Below the pieces are notes generated by a model. The model ran no database searches. It had not been told where the DNA came from and saw only the letters and a list, made by a program, of their open reading frames with translations. From contig NZ_JBGFGL010000080.1 of NCBI RefSeq assembly GCF_041224425.1, positions 124,001 to 188,000 of the forward strand: DNA of 64,000 nucleotides, given 5' to 3'. Source of the stretch: Psychroserpens sp041224425. Lineage in GTDB: Bacteria > Bacteroidota > Bacteroidia > Flavobacteriales > Flavobacteriaceae. A program made the translations under genes and the position numbers. Positions 26,615 through 35,026 of the stretch are shown piece after piece (positions within the stretch are counted from its first letter, which is position 1; each line of letters opens with the position of its first letter).

Positions 26615-27480
26615 TGTTTGCTTTTAAGTAATCCTAATAGATTTTTGCCATATCCACTTTTCATCAATGGTTTTGCTAATTTCTTGAAGTCACTTTCAGT
26701 AATGTAGTTCATTTCAAATGCGGCTGCTTCAATCGATCCTATTTTTAATCCTTGACGCTCTTCTATGACCTCAACAAATTGAGAGGCTTGCATTAAGGAT
26801 TGAAAAGTCCCGGTGTCAAGCCAAGCAGTGCCTCTATCTAAAATACTGACATTTAGCTTGTTTTGCTTAAGATATTCTTTGTTGACATCTGTAATTTCAA
26901 GTTCGCCTCGATCACTTGGTTGAATGTTTTTTGCTATTTCAACAACAGAGTTGTCATAAAAATAAATACCTGGAACAGCAAAATTGGATTTGGGTTTTTT
27001 AGGTTTTTCCTCAATAGAAATGGCCTGACCGTGTTCATTAAACTCAACTACACCATATCGTTCTGGATCATGAACCCTATAGGCATAAATGATTCCTCCG
27101 TCTGGATCATTATTGGCCTGAAGGAGTTTTGAAAGTCCAGAACCGTAAAATATGTTATCTCCTAAAATAAGAGCTACTTTGTCATTTCCTATAAAATCAG
27201 CTCCAATGATAAAAGCTTCTGCCAATCCGTTAGGTGCTTCCTGAACTGCATATTCAAATTTACACCCATACTTTTTTCCGTCACCCAACAACTCTTTGAA
27301 TAAAGGTAAATCTTTAGGTGTGGAAATAATCAAGACCTCTTTGATGCCTGCGTACATCAAAGTAGACAATGGATAATAAATCATTGGCTTGTCGTAAATA
27401 GGCATTAACTGCTTGCTAACCGACAAGGTTAATGGGTGTAATCTTGTGCCAGAGCCTCCTGCTAAAATAATTCCTTTCAT
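26611..27480 (-). CDS. rfbA: Glucose-1-phosphate thymidylyltransferase (RmlA)
   Basis: Makes dTDP-glucose from dTTP and glucose-1-phosphate. The 289-residue nucleotidyltransferase opens with GIILAGGSGTRLHPLT, with KQLMPIYDKPMIYYPL near residue 23, LILGDNIFYG near 105 and GTAWLDTGT near 217. It shares one base with the rmlB stop and overlaps rmlC by 4 bp. Confidence 0.97.
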   Translation of the reverse strand: MKGIILAGGSGTRLHPLTLSVSKQLMPIYDKPMIYYPLSTLMYAGIKEVLIISTPKDLPLFKELLGDGKKYGCKFEYAVQEAPNGLAEAFIIGADFIGNDKVALILGDNIFYGSGLSKLLQANNDPDGGIIYAYRVHDPERYGVVEFNEHGQAISIEEKPKKPKSNFAVPGIYFYDNSVVEIAKNIQPSDRGELEITDVNKEYLKQNKLNVSILDRGTAWLDTGTFQSLMQASQFVEVIEERQGLKIGSIEAAAFEMNYITESDFKKLAKPLMKSGYGKNLLGLLKSKQ

Positions 27481-28535
27481 TATCCGTATTGCTTTTTATA
27501 ATAAGATTTGTAAGTGCCACTGGTGACATTACTCAGCCAAGATTCATTATTCAAATACCAATCAATGGTTTTTCCAAGCCCTTCTTCAAAAGTAACCGAA
27601 GGTTTCCATCCCAGCTCATTTTTTATTTTAGAGGCATCTATTGCATACCTCAAGTCGTGTCCTGGCCTATCTTTTACAAATGTAATCAAAGCTTCTGAAG
27701 ACCCTTTTTCACGATTTAATTTCTCGTCCATTTGTTGGCAAAGCAACTTTACCAAATCTATGTTTTTCCATTCATTAAATCCACCTATGTTATAGGTTTC
27801 TCCTATTACTCCTTTGTGAAAAACTGTATCAATAGCAATCGCATGGTCTTTTACATAGAGCCAATCTCTAGTATAGTTTCCGTCTCCATACACAGGTAAG
27901 GGTTTGTTGTGAATTATGTTGTTGATGAAAAGCGGTATAAGCTTTTCAGGGAACTGGTTTTGCCCATAATTATTGGAACAATTCGAAATAACATAAGGCA
28001 AGCCATATGTTTCGCCATAGGCTCTAACAAAATGGTCAGAGCTTGCTTTAGAGGCAGAATATGGTGAATTTGGATTATAAGACGTCTTTTCTGTAAAAAG
28101 TCCCGTATGCCCTAGCGTGCCATAAACCTCATCAGTACTAATATGGTAAAAACGCTTCTTTTCAAAACTATCTTCCCAACAAGATTTAAACGCATTTAGC
28201 AAAATCATTGTTCCAATAACATTGGTTTTCACAAAAGCCAAGGGGTCTGTTATAGATCGGTCAACATGGGATTCTGCCGCTAAATGAATCACAGCATCAA
28301 ACCTATGGACTTCAAATAGTTCTTGTATAAAAGGTTGATCTGTTATATCTCCCTTAATAAAACGATAATTAGGCTCGTTTTCAATGTCGGTTAGGTTTTC
28401 TAGGTTTCCGGCGTAAGTAAGAGCATCTAAATTATGGATTTCATAATCCGGATATTTTCTGACAAATAATCTAACTACATGTGAACCTATGAAACCAGCA
28501 CCTCCAGTAACAAGAACTTTTTTTTTAATGTTCAT
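27480..28535 (-). CDS. rfbB: dTDP-glucose 4,6-dehydratase (RmlB)
   Basis: Converts dTDP-glucose to dTDP-4-keto-6-deoxyglucose. The 351-residue extended SDR has the NAD motif TGGAGFIGSH near residue 10, HLAAESHVDRSI near 83, the active-site STDEVYG near 133 and SPYSASKASSDH with the catalytic Tyr and Lys near 160. It overlaps the Wzz-like gene by 11 bp and touches rmlA. This is the first enzyme of the rhamnose set in transcription order. Confidence 0.97.
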   Translation of the reverse strand: MNIKKKVLVTGGAGFIGSHVVRLFVRKYPDYEIHNLDALTYAGNLENLTDIENEPNYRFIKGDITDQPFIQELFEVHRFDAVIHLAAESHVDRSITDPLAFVKTNVIGTMILLNAFKSCWEDSFEKKRFYHISTDEVYGTLGHTGLFTEKTSYNPNSPYSASKASSDHFVRAYGETYGLPYVISNCSNNYGQNQFPEKLIPLFINNIIHNKPLPVYGDGNYTRDWLYVKDHAIAIDTVFHKGVIGETYNIGGFNEWKNIDLVKLLCQQMDEKLNREKGSSEALITFVKDRPGHDLRYAIDASKIKNELGWKPSVTFEEGLGKTIDWYLNNESWLSNVTSGTYKSYYKKQYG

Positions 28536-29580
28536 AGTTTCTTACAAAGATTAATGTTCTGCTCGCAAGGAATATCAAACAAAACACTATGAATGTTAGT
28601 GCTGGAAATACTACAGAATACCTTTGGAAAAAAGAATCTTTAATACTTCCTACTTCCTGGAACCCTGAAACTGTATCAAAGAACACATCTTCCTCAATCT
28701 TTTTCTCATCTAATAGCCTCAACTCGTTTCTTAAGGCTAACTCTTTATTAAGAAGCTCAAATTCTTTGGTTCTAGATTTTTCCGGTTCTACCGAAAGACC
28801 ATCTCTTAGACTTATTGTTGCATTAGTTGATTTCGACTCTTCCTCTAGTACTTTAATGTAGACTTGTTGTAATGAATCTACAGATTTTATAGACGATATA
28901 ACACTTTGTTTTTGGATATAAATCAAAGAGTCTCTTTTCTTCATTTTTTTCTCTGAATAAGTGTTTTTAAAAGAATCGTTAAGACCTCCTTCGAGATTTT
29001 TAAAAATATTCTTTTTTCTAGCTTCTACTGATATCTCGAAAAAATCAGATGAGTATATGTTTCTATTCTCAATAAAATCATCGTAGCTAATATCTTGTGC
29101 TCTAATACTATCTAATGATTTTAAATAAGTATCATATTGCTTGATTTTTTCATTCTCGCTTTCTGGCCCAATAGCAATTTCGAACTTGTTAATCATCTTG
29201 GCGTCATCTGTTTCGATTGTAAATATTTCTGCCAGACCATCAAAATCCTCGTTTTCAATTAAAGCATTAAAGTAATTGATATTATTTACCAATTGGTATT
29301 TAGAATCGAAATAAGGCTTAACAAACATAGACGAATAATATATAGGCGTTCTTACCTTCTCTAAGAAATACCCGATACATGCAGCAATTACAAGTGAAAT
29401 AGCAATCAGTTTGATGTTATCAATAAGCGTCTTTAATAGAAATACTAAAACAGATAAGATAGATTTGAATATCGACTTAAAAAAGTCGTAAATCTTTGAG
29501 AAAAAATTTCCAACTAATCTAAAGAAGACAATTAAGTCAATTTCATCCTCCTTTACTTTCTCAGGTGTATTTTCAGTCAT
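28525..29580 (-). CDS. Wzz-like chain-length/co-polymerase membrane protein
   Basis: A 351-residue protein with a cytosolic N-terminus, hydrophobic segments between about 40 and 72, a long periplasmic region rich in charged, probably coiled-coil helices (about 75-320), and a final membrane span near 322-346. This is the layout of polysaccharide co-polymerases that set chain length, without a fused tyrosine kinase. Sequence signature is weak, so the call leans on topology and position ahead of rmlB. The start is 10 bp after the upstream gene. Confidence 0.65.
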   Translation of the reverse strand: MTENTPEKVKEDEIDLIVFFRLVGNFFSKIYDFFKSIFKSILSVLVFLLKTLIDNIKLIAISLVIAACIGYFLEKVRTPIYYSSMFVKPYFDSKYQLVNNINYFNALIENEDFDGLAEIFTIETDDAKMINKFEIAIGPESENEKIKQYDTYLKSLDSIRAQDISYDDFIENRNIYSSDFFEISVEARKKNIFKNLEGGLNDSFKNTYSEKKMKKRDSLIYIQKQSVISSIKSVDSLQQVYIKVLEEESKSTNATISLRDGLSVEPEKSRTKEFELLNKELALRNELRLLDEKKIEEDVFFDTVSGFQEVGSIKDSFFQRYSVVFPALTFIVFCLIFLASRTLIFVRNYEH

Positions 29581-29590
29581 ATTATAGTTT

Positions 29591-31276
29591 TTAAAATATT
29601 TGTTGTAATATTTTTCTTGTGATTAAGTATGTTGGTTTAACTCCAGAAGTACCTAAACCTCCAGAGGCCAGGGTGCTTCCTGTTTCTAGAGGATTATCAC
29701 TGGCATAATAAGCATATCGCACTTTAACATCAGGATTAATACTGCCTCTAACTTTAGATGCTGCCTGTATCGCTTTTTGATAATGAGCACCTTCCATTTC
29801 GAGTCCAATAACATTCCACGTTGAGTTGTAGAAAAATTTCAAAATTTCCTTGTTCTGCAATGAAGTTCCCAATACAGTGATCATTGACCCTTCATAAACA
29901 TTAACGCCTTGTCCTTCCAAATCAGATTTAGACAATTCGTTTTTAAATGGATAATTATCTGCTGTTCCTTCAAAAATATGGGCCGAAGGAATCATAATAT
30001 CTCCTTTTCCGCCTTCTAAAATTCCTGCTTTTCCCATGATGGAAACCGACTCAACATTTAAATATACTTTTTCGCCATTAACCTTAATCGGTTTGAAAAG
30101 TTCATCAATAGTTTCGTAAGCTTGCTCACCAAAAGCATAATCCATAACAAAAATTACAGGTTTCTGGTCGCTATTACGAAGGCTGTTCACTTCAATATCG
30201 GTTTTGGAAAAATCGATTTTTTCAGTGTCAAAAATTTGAACATCAATGTTGGTTCCAGACGTGTCCTCAATGTATATCATTCCATTTTGCAACGCTTCTT
30301 TTGAAACTTTATTGCGCAAGGCTTGATTTTCTTTTTGACTTAATGCTTCATAAACCTCAAAAATTTCCTTTTTAGCGGTTAAAGACTTCAATGCTATTGG
30401 TGCAAATATGGAGTTCATGACACTATGCATATTGGCACTGATGACATGTATAGGACGTGTTAACAAATTGTGCTTATGAAGCACCGTTTTTATATGGTCG
30501 GCCCAAATCTCACCATGAATATGATGGCCTAAACGCTCCCGTAAAACCGGACTAAAGGTTACAGTTCTTTTATTGTTTTCAATCACTTCATCAATTGCCA
30601 ATCTTCCTAACCAATAAATAATGTGCAATAGTCGATCTGGTTTTGCGTTGGAAGTGAATTTTTGATGGGCTTCTGTTAATTCGTTAAACGTTCTACCTAA
30701 AATGTTTGCGGTATGTGTGATGGCAATTTCCCTATCTTTTTGGCTAAGTTTGCCTTTTGATAATACCGCGCTTTCCAGTTTCATCCAATCTCGAGAAGTC
30801 GCACCATCTTCATCAATCAAAACACGCTTGCTAATTTTATGGGATTCAATGAATAGAAATGTTAAGTGGGTTAAGATATCATAGATTTCTGAGCGACCGC
30901 GAGTGACTTCAATATTCATTTGCTCTTCGTCAATACGGTAACAATTTCTTCTCCTTTTGGGTGGAATTATAGGTTTAAAATGCGAATTGCTGTATCCTTC
31001 ATCACTAGTAAGGTTAATGTACCTGCATTCTTCTATTCCTTCTGGAAGTCGGTCAATAACATAAAGAAGGCCTTCCAATTCGGCTTTTTCTTCAGCAATA
31101 GAACCGTATATTTCTGGCCTTAATAGCAATAACGCTTCTCGAAGCGTTTCGCCTGAAACTCCCATTGGTTTATAAAACCCGCGATTAAACAAATGCCTCA
31201 TGGTAATATACATCCTTTCGATGGCATTTGAGCTTTCTTGAGCCCTTGTTCTCTCGTGCGGTTTTTTCTTATTCAT
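29591..31276 (-). CDS. DUF6909-like protein; C-terminal half nucleoside-phosphorylase-like
   Basis: A 561-residue protein without signal or membrane segments. I believe it is the flavobacterial DUF6909 family, of unknown function. The N-terminal 300 residues look helical. In the C-terminal half GKAGILEGGKGDIMIP (about 415-430) and VIGLEMEGAHY (about 489-499) resemble two conserved parts of the PNP/MTAN nucleoside phosphorylase fold: the Gly-rich GDIVIP strand and the EME nucleoside-binding motif. The reaction is not known. A -7 box lies just upstream, 28 bp after the GH3-like gene. Confidence 0.6.
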   Translation of the reverse strand: MNKKKPHERTRAQESSNAIERMYITMRHLFNRGFYKPMGVSGETLREALLLLRPEIYGSIAEEKAELEGLLYVIDRLPEGIEECRYINLTSDEGYSNSHFKPIIPPKRRRNCYRIDEEQMNIEVTRGRSEIYDILTHLTFLFIESHKISKRVLIDEDGATSRDWMKLESAVLSKGKLSQKDREIAITHTANILGRTFNELTEAHQKFTSNAKPDRLLHIIYWLGRLAIDEVIENNKRTVTFSPVLRERLGHHIHGEIWADHIKTVLHKHNLLTRPIHVISANMHSVMNSIFAPIALKSLTAKKEIFEVYEALSQKENQALRNKVSKEALQNGMIYIEDTSGTNIDVQIFDTEKIDFSKTDIEVNSLRNSDQKPVIFVMDYAFGEQAYETIDELFKPIKVNGEKVYLNVESVSIMGKAGILEGGKGDIMIPSAHIFEGTADNYPFKNELSKSDLEGQGVNVYEGSMITVLGTSLQNKEILKFFYNSTWNVIGLEMEGAHYQKAIQAASKVRGSINPDVKVRYAYYASDNPLETGSTLASGGLGTSGVKPTYLITRKILQQIF

Positions 31277-31293
31277 ATGAAGTATTTAGCGAG

Positions 31294-31301
31294 CAAATAT
31301 A
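31294..31301 (-). promoter_or_regulatory. -7 box between the GH3-like and DUF6909-like genes
   Basis: The complement reads TATATTTG and lies 17 bp before the start codon ending at 31276, in the 28-bp gap after the GH3-like gene. It could start a transcript into the DUF6909-like gene and the polysaccharide locus. The nearest TTG is too close (12 bp) for a canonical -33 element. Confidence 0.4.
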
Positions 31302-31304
31302 ATA

Positions 31305-32807
31305 TTATTTCGTCAATTTAAGGTGGTATAACGAATCTGCTATTTTTCTATCATTGGATAGCCTTGGAAGCTTGTTTTGTCCTCCTAATTTTCCGATAGA
31401 CTTCATGTAGTCTTGAAATCCGTTTTTCTTTATGACGGTAATCTTTAGTGGCTGGAGCACATTTCCATCGATTAAATCGAAATAATAGCTGTTTTGTTCT
31501 TGGAGCGACTTATCAAGAACTTGCGCAAGATCTGCCAAACTATTGGGTTGGGTTTCAAACTCGATTAACCACTCATGATAAGGTAATCCTGAATCTGGAT
31601 TTATCTGTGGTGCCACCGTAAATTCTGATATTTGGATATCCGACCCTAAAATAGCTTCATTCATGGCCTGTTCAACTTCTTTCCCGATAACATGTTCTCC
31701 AAAAGCAGAGATAAAATGTTTTATACGACCAGACACAATAAGTCGGTATGGTTTTGTGCTTGTAAATTCAACAGTATCACCAATATTATAGGCCCAAAGT
31801 CCTGCGTTGGTGGAGATAATCATAACATAATTGACCCCAACCTCAACATCTTTTATGGTTAACCTAATTGGGTTGTCTTCAAAGAACTCTTCAGCCTTAA
31901 TAAACTCATAAAAAATCCCAGAATCTAATTGAAGCAACATTCCTTTAGTATCCTGTCGGTCTTGATATGCAAAAAAACCTTCGCTTGCCGGATACAATTC
32001 GATGCTATCAACTTTTCTTCCAATAAGGTTTTCAAATTTACTTCTGTAGGGCTCGTAGTTAACACCTCCAAAAATGAATAAATTAAAATTTTGGAAAACT
32101 TCACCCACTTTTTTGCCTGTTCGTTGGTGTATTTTTTCAAAATACATCTGAACCCAAGATGGAATTCCAGAGATAACAGTCATGTTTTCATTGATCGTTT
32201 CATCAACAATTGCCTCGACTTTGGTTTCCCAGTCTTCAATACAATTGGTTTCCCAAGACGGCATTCTGTTCTTTTGAAGATATTTTGGTACATAATGGGC
32301 CACAATTCCTGAGAGTCTTCCAAGTTGGATACCATTTTTCTTATCTAAAATTGGGCTTCCTTGTAAAAAAATCATTTTACCGCTTACAAAATTGCTATTC
32401 CCCGTTTCTGCTATATACATTAAGATCGCATTTCTTGCTGCTTTAACATGGGTTGGCATACTTTCCTTCGTTAATGGAATGTATTTTGCGCCTGATGTTG
32501 TACCAGAGGTCTTTGCAAAATACAGTGGTTTTTCCTTCCAAAGTATGTTGGCCTCTCCAGCAACCACTTTATCAATATATTCACGCAAACCTTCATAATC
32601 TCGAACAGGGACTTGAGTTACAAAGTCAGAATGGTTTTTTATGTCTTTAAAATTGTGGTCGATACCAAATTGGGTCTGAGATGCCTCTGAAATAAGAGAT
32701 TCGAACACCTTTTGTTGTGTTTCAATAGGATTTTTAGCCCATTTATAAACTGACGCCCTTACCAATTTTGCAAAAGGAATTGCTAATACCGATTTTAGTG
32801 ATGGCAT
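31305..32807 (-). CDS. GH3 auxin-responsive-promoter family protein
   Basis: A 500-residue protein of the GH3 acyl-adenylate/acyl-amide synthetase family, known in plants for joining amino acids to hormones and common but uncharacterised in Bacteroidota. The phosphate-binding loop is FAKTSGTTSGAKYIPLT near residue 105, with YPASEGFFAYQDR near 300 and the ATP-site YNIGDTVEFT near 342. Substrates are unknown. It starts 2 bp after the M23 peptidase gene and is probably co-transcribed with it. Confidence 0.88.
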   Translation of the reverse strand: MPSLKSVLAIPFAKLVRASVYKWAKNPIETQQKVFESLISEASQTQFGIDHNFKDIKNHSDFVTQVPVRDYEGLREYIDKVVAGEANILWKEKPLYFAKTSGTTSGAKYIPLTKESMPTHVKAARNAILMYIAETGNSNFVSGKMIFLQGSPILDKKNGIQLGRLSGIVAHYVPKYLQKNRMPSWETNCIEDWETKVEAIVDETINENMTVISGIPSWVQMYFEKIHQRTGKKVGEVFQNFNLFIFGGVNYEPYRSKFENLIGRKVDSIELYPASEGFFAYQDRQDTKGMLLQLDSGIFYEFIKAEEFFEDNPIRLTIKDVEVGVNYVMIISTNAGLWAYNIGDTVEFTSTKPYRLIVSGRIKHFISAFGEHVIGKEVEQAMNEAILGSDIQISEFTVAPQINPDSGLPYHEWLIEFETQPNSLADLAQVLDKSLQEQNSYYFDLIDGNVLQPLKITVIKKNGFQDYMKSIGKLGGQNKLPRLSNDRKIADSLYHLKLTK

Positions 32808-32809
32808 AT

Positions 32810-33673
32810 TTAAAACTCTATAAAATTAGTTGGATTTACAGGGTAGCCTCTATTCCAAAGTTCGAAATGTAAGTGCGGACCTGTAGATAATTCGCCTGTA
32901 TTACCAGCCATTGCAATAACCTCTCCTGCTTTCACCAAATCTCCTTGTTGCTTGGTGAGTGTCGCATTGTGCTTGTAAACCGAAATAAGCTCACCACTGT
33001 GTTCAACAATAATGACATAACCCGTTTGAGCTGTCCATTCTGAAAAGATAACAGTTCCATCGGCAGTTGATTTAACAGGCGTGTCTTTTGGAACAACGAT
33101 ATCAACAGCGTAATGCTTCACCTTAAGATCAAAAGGCTCGGAAATAGTTCCGTTAACTGGAGGAAAAAGCACGAAATTGGTGTTTGAGAGATTGGATTCA
33201 AACACATTGTATTTGTCTTCCTTGTCTACAACATCCCTTAAGAGTGAATCTTCTTTTGATGGTGATAGATTCAACTCGCTTGGGTCTAAACTTGAGGCAT
33301 CAACAATAGAATCTCTATTGAACTCCACATCAGAAACATCACCAGTCAGCACACGTTTAATTGAGGCATAATATTGTTCATTTAAATCTAAAACACGTTG
33401 AAGGGAATCTGTTTTATAGTGTAGCTCTGTCGCTTTTTTCTTTAATGCCGTTGAAGAATAACCAGGAATAAATTCGCGCAGAGAGGTAAAGGCAATTAAA
33501 AATATAGTGCCAGTTATTAGCAAGATTGTGCAAAGAGAACCAATAATAAACACATTTAATCGTGTTAGCTTAATTGCAAACCGCTCCTCAAACGTGTCTT
33601 CGTTTAGCACAACTAAACGATACTTGTGAAGTAATTTCCTAGCTATTTTTCGCTTTTTGGTTTTTGTTGCCAT
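32810..33673 (-). CDS. M23 family metallopeptidase (LytM-type, membrane anchored)
   Basis: A 287-residue protein with a basic cytosolic tail, one membrane span at about residues 36-60, a helical segment, and a C-terminal M23 domain. Zinc ligands are visible in HYAVDI (HxxxD form, about 187) and GPHLHFELW near 267, so it should be active on peptidoglycan peptides, in contrast to EnvC/NlpD-like relatives that lost them. It is divergent from tatA and heads the run with the GH3-like gene. Confidence 0.9.
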   Translation of the reverse strand: MATKTKKRKIARKLLHKYRLVVLNEDTFEERFAIKLTRLNVFIIGSLCTILLITGTIFLIAFTSLREFIPGYSSTALKKKATELHYKTDSLQRVLDLNEQYYASIKRVLTGDVSDVEFNRDSIVDASSLDPSELNLSPSKEDSLLRDVVDKEDKYNVFESNLSNTNFVLFPPVNGTISEPFDLKVKHYAVDIVVPKDTPVKSTADGTVIFSEWTAQTGYVIIVEHSGELISVYKHNATLTKQQGDLVKAGEVIAMAGNTGELSTGPHLHFELWNRGYPVNPTNFIEF

Positions 33674-33680
33674 CGTTAAA

Positions 33681-33688
33681 CAAAATTA
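33681..33688 (-). promoter_or_regulatory. -7 box for the M23 peptidase gene
   Basis: The complement reads TAATTTTG, 7 bp before the start codon ending at 33673. Transcription would start almost at the ATG, giving a nearly leaderless message. Confidence 0.4.
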
Positions 33689-33761
33689 ATAAAATTTGAA
33701 CGCCTTCATTAGGTGAATTCTTAAAGTTTGTGTTTAAACGTTTATTCTTAAGTTTAATTAC

Positions 33762-33769
33762 TAAATTTG
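33762..33769 (+). promoter_or_regulatory. -7 box for tatA
   Basis: TAAATTTG matches the Bacteroidota -7 consensus and lies 18 bp before the tatA ATG at 33788. Confidence 0.45.
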
Positions 33770-33787
33770 CACTTAAAACAATACATT

Positions 33788-33979
33788 ATGATTGCATTGA
33801 GCACATTTTTAGCTTTTGGAGCATGGCAAATTGTTCTAATCGTTGTCGTAGTTCTATTACTTTTTGGTGGAAAGAAAATTCCTGAACTTATGAGAGGTCT
33901 AGGTAGTGGTATAAAAGAGTTTAAGGATGCCAGCAAGGAAGAAGACAAACCTTCAACTACTGATTCTGACAAAAAATAA
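33788..33979 (+). CDS. tatA: Sec-independent translocase protein TatA
   Basis: A 63-residue single-span protein of the twin-arginine translocase. The membrane helix is at about residues 8-25 with WQIVLIVVVVLLLFGGKKIPEL, including the FGxxKxPEL hinge of TatA/B, followed by an amphipathic helix (MRGLGSGIKEFK) and a short acidic tail. I chose the ATG at 33788; an upstream TTG in frame lies inside the -7 box. No tatC is in the window. A hairpin terminator follows at 34002. Confidence 0.93.
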   Translation: MIALSTFLAFGAWQIVLIVVVVLLLFGGKKIPELMRGLGSGIKEFKDASKEEDKPSTTDSDKK

Positions 33980-34001
33980 GCACGTATAAGTTATCTACTA
34001 A

Positions 34002-34032
34002 AAAAGCCATCAATTAATTATTGATGGCTTTT
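34002..34032. terminator. Bidirectional hairpin terminator between tatA and the DUF4837 gene
   Basis: A 13-bp perfect stem (34002-34014 with 34020-34032, core GCCATCAAT) and a 5-nt loop, with A-run and T-run flanks, so it can act for both converging genes. Confidence 0.85.
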
Positions 34033-34035
34033 GTT

Positions 34036-35013
34036 TTAATTGATGGCCAAAGATTTTATGATGGCCTCCAATTCAAAAATATAATCTCGCTTGTTTACCG
34101 AAGGCGCAAACACATAACCTTCAACAATAACGTTTCGGTTATTTACTTTGTCTTCAATAGCATAATTGATAAAAGGACCAGACATAAACGCATTCTTCAC
34201 ATCCCAAAGCCCTCTGGTTTCAAGTGCTGGTTTATTATCGATTATCGTTTTGGAAATAAATGGGGAAAAAGCATCTTCTGTACCCATATATGAACCCTCT
34301 AATGGGCCTTCAATATATATTTTCCCAACAGAATCTCTCAGTCTTACCACATCCTTTACAGCGCTATCACCTTTTCTAATAGCTGATAAGGGTGTTTCGT
34401 AAATCATAAAATCTACCGTTCCTGTTTCAATATCTCTTCGCAGCCAAAAGAAGCCATCTTCATTTTTGGCAATCCTATAAGCAGTAGGGAAATCTAATGA
34501 TATGCCCAATTGATCTTCAATGGGTTTGTCGTTGAATAAAGACTTCTTGATACGTCGCTGTTTTTCCTTCAGCTCTTCTTTTTTGAAAGCATCCACAATC
34601 TTCGCTGAGTTCTTGTTGATTTGATCAATGATTTCAGAATTGGTGTCTCCAGATATAACCACAACCGTTTGCGGTTTGGCGTAAACATCAGATAAAATTT
34701 GGGTGTTAGCCGGTTCTCCTTTTTCAATTTTCAGTATTGTTCTCCCTTTTGTGGCAAAACCAGTAAAAACTGAAGGTGGCATCTGGCGCAACCTAAACTG
34801 GGCCTCTTCTATGGAAAGTCCTTCAACAGGAGCCGCTAAGGTATCTCTTATGACTTCTCCAACTTTGTCTTCCCATAATAAGTTATCGACAACAACATTA
34901 ATGTCATTTAGGGCTCCTCCATTAGATTTTGGAACGATGCGTTTGTTGTTGCTGTTATTACATCCAAAACAAAGCAATATCGTGGCTAATAATACTAAGG
35001 TTGCGTTTTTCAT
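34036..35013 (-). CDS. DUF4837 family lipoprotein
   Basis: A 325-residue predicted lipoprotein: short signal with lipobox LLCFGC near residue 18, then a Ser/Asn-rich linker. I recognise the body (VVVDNLLWEDKVGEVIRD near 40, and FFWLRRDIETGTVDFMIY near 205) as DUF4837, a Bacteroidota family of unknown function. I chose the ATG at 35013, which gives a standard signal peptide, over a longer frame overlapping the upstream gene. It lies 13 bp after the LysM transglycosylase gene; co-occurrence hints at an envelope role. Confidence 0.82.
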   Translation of the reverse strand: MKNATLVLLATILLCFGCNNSNNKRIVPKSNGGALNDINVVVDNLLWEDKVGEVIRDTLAAPVEGLSIEEAQFRLRQMPPSVFTGFATKGRTILKIEKGEPANTQILSDVYAKPQTVVVISGDTNSEIIDQINKNSAKIVDAFKKEELKEKQRRIKKSLFNDKPIEDQLGISLDFPTAYRIAKNEDGFFWLRRDIETGTVDFMIYETPLSAIRKGDSAVKDVVRLRDSVGKIYIEGPLEGSYMGTEDAFSPFISKTIIDNKPALETRGLWDVKNAFMSGPFINYAIEDKVNNRNVIVEGYVFAPSVNKRDYIFELEAIIKSLAIN

Positions 35014-35026
35014 TAAAAAGTGTTTT

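Noticed and set aside
34021..34293. Plus-strand frame starting in the tatA terminator
   Set aside because: It is antisense to the DUF4837 lipoprotein gene and starts in a hairpin; its translation has no domain features.
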